DNA from: Chlamydiota bacterium
Lineage (GTDB): Bacteria; Chlamydiota; Chlamydiia; Chlamydiales; Rhabdochlamydiaceae
DNA length: 14,699 bases
NCBI GenBank assembly: GCA_011065235.1
Contig: JAAKFB010000015.1
Coordinates: forward strand, 1-14,699
Reading direction: 5' to 3'
The number at the start of each line of letters is the position of its first letter. Position 1 is the first letter of the stretch. The position numbers and the translations under genes are program-made. Of the stretch, positions 12,371-14,699 are shown piece after piece. The notes below the pieces were generated by a model. It saw nothing but the letters and a program-made list of their open reading frames with translations, ran no database searches and had not been told where the DNA came from.

Positions 12371-14088
12371 CGAGTGCATCGGCGAATTCATTCCACCGCC
12401 AATAAAAGCCATCTTTTCCCCTATGAAAAGCCCTTCGAGCTCCACAAACTCAATTTGAGTTTGCTTCGCTCTCCAGAGCATTCTCATAGGAAAAAATCTA
12501 GGCTTTTGGCAGCAAAAGCAATTCGCATATACCCTCTTAGGAGTTTCATTTATGAAAAAGATTATTTTCCCACTTCTTGCAATTGCTTCATTATCAGCAA
12601 TGCCACAACAGGAAATTTCTGAAAAAGAAAGTGTGACCGTTAAACATTCGTACTCGATTAATGGTGATGGAGAAAAAATGATTATAGGTGATTGGTCTGG
12701 GGAGTTGGATATTGGGCCAATGAAATTAACACTAGTTTTGCATGCGATGGAGGATCAAGCAGGTAACCTCATCGCAAAGATTGATTGTTTAGAGCAAAAC
12801 ATGTTAGGAGTCCCAGTAAATGCGATTTCTTTTCAAAATTCTTCCTTAAAATTTGAAATGAGTAGTTTAAAAGCGGATTTTGAGGGAATTTTCAAAAAAG
12901 GTCAAAATGAAATTTCGGGGAAATTCAATCAAGCTGGATTATCATTACCACTCACTTTTCGCCCTGGTACTCAGGTTGCGGAGCCATTAAAACGTCCTCA
13001 AGAACCTATACAACCCTTCCCTTACAAAGAAGAGGAAGTTGCCTATCAAAATCCATTAGCTGAGGGTGTCACTCTTTCAGGAACTTTAACTCTTCCTAAA
13101 GGATCTGGCCCCTTTCCCGTTGTCCTTTTGATTGCAGGTTCTGGTGCGCTTAATCGTAATGAAGAAGTATGCGGCCATAAGATTTTTCTCGTTCTTGCTG
13201 ATCACTTAACTCGCCAGGGGATAGGGGTTTTGCGTGTAGATAAACGGGGGGTTGGAAAATCTACTGGGAATTATGAGATTGCAACGAGCGAAGATTTTGC
13301 TAAAGATGTGATAGCTGGGATTGAGTATCTAAAGACTAGGAAAGAAGTCAATCCAGATCAAATTGGTCTCATTGGACATAGTGAGGGAGGTTTAGTAGCA
13401 CCCATGGCCGCAACAAAAACTAAAGATGTTGCTTTTATCGTATTGATGGCCGGGCTAGGAGTTAATGGCGAAGAAATTCTGTTGACTCAAGGATCTTTAA
13501 TACAGAAAGCCGATAATGTCCCTGAAGAACATGTTTTGTTAGAGCATGAACTAAGATCAGATCTTTTCAAAGTCATCAAAGAGGAATCCAATCTTAAAAT
13601 AGCTGAAAAAAGACTCCGAGAAGTTTATGCAAAACATTTAGCTTCTTTACCGCAGTCACAAAGAAAAGAAGCAGGTGAAAATTCCTATGAAAAAATTATC
13701 GAGGAAACTTTAGAGTCTTCCATCAAACGAGTAAACACCCCATGGTTTCGTTTTTTCCTCACATTTGAGCCTAGTAATGCTCTACAGCAAATTAAAGCTC
13801 CTCTTTTAGCCCTTAACGGTGAGCTGGATTTGCAGGTGCAGCCAGCTCAAAACCTTCCTGTGATTTCCAAAGCTCTCGAAGAAGCAGGGAATCAGGATTA
13901 TACAATTGCAGAATTGCCACGGCTCAATCACCTATTTCAGACCTGTGAGACAGGTGCTCTTACAGAGTATGCAAAAATCGAGGAGACAATTTCTCCAAAA
14001 GCCCTAAATCTAATATCGGATTGGATCTTGCAGCGGACAGTCAAAAAGCATCAAATAAAGAACCAAAAGTAATTCACCGATGCACTCG
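12371..14088 (+). mobile_element. Repeat B, copy 2: inverted-end element carrying an alpha/beta hydrolase gene
   Basis: The left end CGAGTGCATCGGCGAATT (12371-12388) and right end AATTCACCGATGCACTCG (14071-14088) are inverted with one mismatch. The first ~150 bp match copy 1 at 4861, minus its nested 158-bp element. At AAGCAATTC (12516-12524) copy 2 departs to hold a complete gene with its own ribosome-binding site. It rejoins at AATTCACCGATG, whose first A lies in the TAA stop codon. The AATTC at both sides of the gene marks either an insertion duplication or the microhomology through which copy 1 lost the gene. Confidence 0.72.
12552..14072 (+). CDS. Secreted alpha/beta hydrolase (serine hydrolase)
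   Basis: A 506-aa exported hydrolase. The signal peptide is MKKIIFPLLAIASLSA, then comes a ~140-residue N-terminal beta-rich domain (GDWSGELDIGPMKLTLVLHA onward), as seen in many exported S33-type hydrolases. The alpha/beta fold follows, with oxyanion-side segment LLIAGSGALNRNE (192-204) and DKRGVGKSTG (230-239). The nucleophile is Ser277 in GHSEGG; the probable triad partners are Asp426 (NGELD) and His460 (RLNH). It likely cleaves an ester or peptide outside the cytoplasm; the substrate is unknown. AGGAG (12539-12543) is 8 nt before the ATG. The TAA overlaps the right inverted end of repeat B, so the gene fills the element completely. Homologous repeat B copy 1 lacks it, showing presence/absence within one genome. 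Confidence 0.88.
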   Translation: MKKIIFPLLAIASLSAMPQQEISEKESVTVKHSYSINGDGEKMIIGDWSGELDIGPMKLTLVLHAMEDQAGNLIAKIDCLEQNMLGVPVNAISFQNSSLKFEMSSLKADFEGIFKKGQNEISGKFNQAGLSLPLTFRPGTQVAEPLKRPQEPIQPFPYKEEEVAYQNPLAEGVTLSGTLTLPKGSGPFPVVLLIAGSGALNRNEEVCGHKIFLVLADHLTRQGIGVLRVDKRGVGKSTGNYEIATSEDFAKDVIAGIEYLKTRKEVNPDQIGLIGHSEGGLVAPMAATKTKDVAFIVLMAGLGVNGEEILLTQGSLIQKADNVPEEHVLLEHELRSDLFKVIKEESNLKIAEKRLREVYAKHLASLPQSQRKEAGENSYEKIIEETLESSIKRVNTPWFRFFLTFEPSNALQQIKAPLLALNGELDLQVQPAQNLPVISKALEEAGNQDYTIAELPRLNHLFQTCETGALTEYAKIEETISPKALNLISDWILQRTVKKHQIKNQK

Positions 14089-14100
14089 TGCATCCGGAGT
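14089..14100 (+). repeat. tRNA-Asn remnant 5b (last 12 nt)
   Basis: TGCATCCGGAGT resumes the tRNA 3' end immediately after the right end of repeat B. It is the most distal tRNA-Asn remnant in the window and probably marks the far border of the array. Confidence 0.8.
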
Positions 14101-14105
14101 TTTTT

Positions 14106-14129
14106 GCCCCTCATTCGAGGGTCTTTTTC
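14106..14129 (+). terminator. Terminator after the last tRNA remnant
   Basis: GCCCCTCATTCGAGGG with a following T-rich run forms a short hairpin (CCCTC/GAGGG). It resembles the terminator at 3331, supporting a shared origin from the tRNA-Asn 3' flank. Confidence 0.65.
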
Positions 14130-14165
14130 TTTTGAATAAATTTCAACTCAAGTTTTATTTACAAG

Positions 14166-14195
14166 TTGCAATTTACTAAAACACAATGATATTAT
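14166..14195 (+). promoter_or_regulatory. Candidate promoter upstream of the last gene
   Basis: TTGCAA (14166-14171) and TATTAT (14190-14195) with an 18-bp spacer. It lies about 190 bp before the secreted-protein gene and before the PAP2 remnant, so either could have been its target. Confidence 0.3.
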
Positions 14196-14220
14196 ACATC
14201 CGTATTATTAGTAAAAATGA

Positions 14221-14349
14221 GTTTTGATTTGGGTTTCGACAATTTATCTGCGCTATCACTACTTCATCGATGTCCTCTCAGGAATGGCATTGACACTATT
14301 TGCTCTTTATTTAGCTAACCGATCTTCTAATCAATCGAAGGTTTTATAG
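14221..14349 (+). pseudogene. C-terminal remnant of a PAP2-family phosphatase
   Basis: The frame from 14221 to a TAG at 14347-14349 reads VSTIYLRYHYFIDVLSGMAL followed by a hydrophobic stretch (LFALYLANR). An Arg-x-His and a nearby Asp followed by a Gly and a membrane helix is the last active-site motif of PAP2-type phosphatases (here RYHYFIDVLSG). A stop codon directly precedes the fragment and there is no start. The first ~80% of such a gene is missing, so it is a relic, presumably truncated by the insertion array that ends about 120 bp upstream. Confidence 0.55.
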
Positions 14350-14388
14350 AATTACTGATACTTAAATCCTAATAAAAGGAGGATGAAT

Positions 14389-14699
14389 ATGAAAAAATTA
14401 ATGATTTTATTGAGCTTAATTGGAATAAATACTCTTTCATTCGGAAATGCTGCCCCAAAAATGGAGGAATGCATCCCTGATCCTTGTATCCATTCCTCTT
14501 ATACATATGGAGGACTCGGGCTTGGACCTCTTCCGATTCCAGCGCTCACTTTGAGTCTTGGAAGAAGGACGGTCGTCGGTGACAGAGTTGCTATTGATGC
14601 TGGAGCCACTTTAGCAACTTTGATTCGCTGGAATATTATCCGCGGCTATGTGAACGGTCTTTGTTATTTCAATCAAAAACCTTGTTCTCAATATTATGT
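14389..14699 (+). CDS. Secreted protein of a probable chlamydial family, N-terminal part (runs off the window)
   Basis: The first 103 codons are visible. The start ATG 14389 is set by AGGAGG (14377-14382) with a 6-nt spacing; an in-frame ATG at 14383 is too close. A signal peptide MKKLMILLSLIGINTLSFGNA precedes a mature part with paired cysteines (EECIPDPCIHSS). It continues YTYGGLGLGPLPIPALTLSL, then GRRTVVGDRVAIDAGA and a later YVNGLCYF. The glycine/proline-rich GPLPIPA motif followed by alternating strands recalls small predicted outer-membrane or surface proteins that I associate with chlamydia-like bacteria. That recollection is not checked by a search. No enzymatic motif is visible. It lies beyond the last tRNA remnant and so is likely chromosomal rather than island cargo. 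Confidence 0.7.
   Translation, partial: MKKLMILLSLIGINTLSFGNAAPKMEECIPDPCIHSSYTYGGLGLGPLPIPALTLSLGRRTVVGDRVAIDAGATLATLIRWNIIRGYVNGLCYFNQKPCSQYY

Noticed and set aside
12275..12487. A 70-codon minus-strand open frame reading through repeats A and B and the tRNA piece (…GGGMNSPMHSKFELATNGLTV)
   Set aside because: The homologous frame at 4800-4910 stops earlier, and the frame crosses tRNA-derived sequence. It is more likely a by-product of the repeats, although such frames may be annotated as small hypothetical proteins.
3305..14100. A true integron cassette array with attC sites
   Set aside because: No integron integrase, and the recurring junction is a tRNA-Asn 3' end rather than paired attC boxes. 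The resemblance is in layout only.
1..14699. CRISPR array
   Set aside because: No regularly spaced short repeats with unique spacers were found; all repeats are longer, dispersed and tRNA- or element-derived.

Overview
The window most likely comes from a chlamydia-like intracellular bacterium (Chlamydiae, environmental lineage). This is an inference. It rests on a 3'-terminal secreted protein with a GPLPIPA-type motif that I associate with a chlamydial family, a set of host-interaction-type genes (Fic, secreted hydrolases, a secreted methyltransferase), and small genes separated by long AT-rich spacers. No rRNA or other strict marker is present, so genus cannot be given.

Layout. 1-1390 (minus strand, relatively GC-rich, core-like): the 5' part of a RecD2-type helicase gene, preceded by a SixA-type phosphohistidine phosphatase. 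1463-1899: two ~173-bp direct repeats, each starting with the first ~19 nt of tRNA-Asn, then one intact tRNA-Asn(GUU). 1900-14129: an accessory region in which 3' pieces of that tRNA-Asn recur at 3305, 4828, 5189, 9588, 10461, 12338 and 14089. Between them lie a 94-aa unknown plus a Fic protein; a secreted choloylglycine-hydrolase-family enzyme; a type II toxin-antitoxin pair, a broken DinD gene and a threonine dehydrogenase/glycine C-acetyltransferase (tdh-kbl) operon; a secreted methyltransferase; an ATPase-DUF234 protein; and a secreted alpha/beta hydrolase. 14221-14699: a remnant of a PAP2-type phosphatase, then the start of a secreted chlamydial-type protein.

The main point is the architecture. 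The tRNA-Asn gene looks like the anchor of a serial insertion array. A conserved ~125-135-bp block (repeat A; 4701, 6645, 9451, 12200) sits directly before the longer tRNA pieces in three of its four copies. It carries CAAC-type repeats at ~10-bp spacing and resembles the arm of an integrase attachment site. Two copies are followed by a second element (repeat B) with 18-bp inverted ends. One B copy contains the whole alpha/beta hydrolase gene between its ends; the other lacks the gene but holds a nested 158-bp element with perfect 17-bp inverted ends. No integrase or transposase is encoded here, so movement would depend on enzymes elsewhere.

The cargo genes do not form one pathway. Tdh and Kbl work together (threonine to glycine plus acetyl-CoA) and the toxin-antitoxin pair works together. 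The rest look like independent one- or two-gene modules, several of them probably exported and possibly host-directed.
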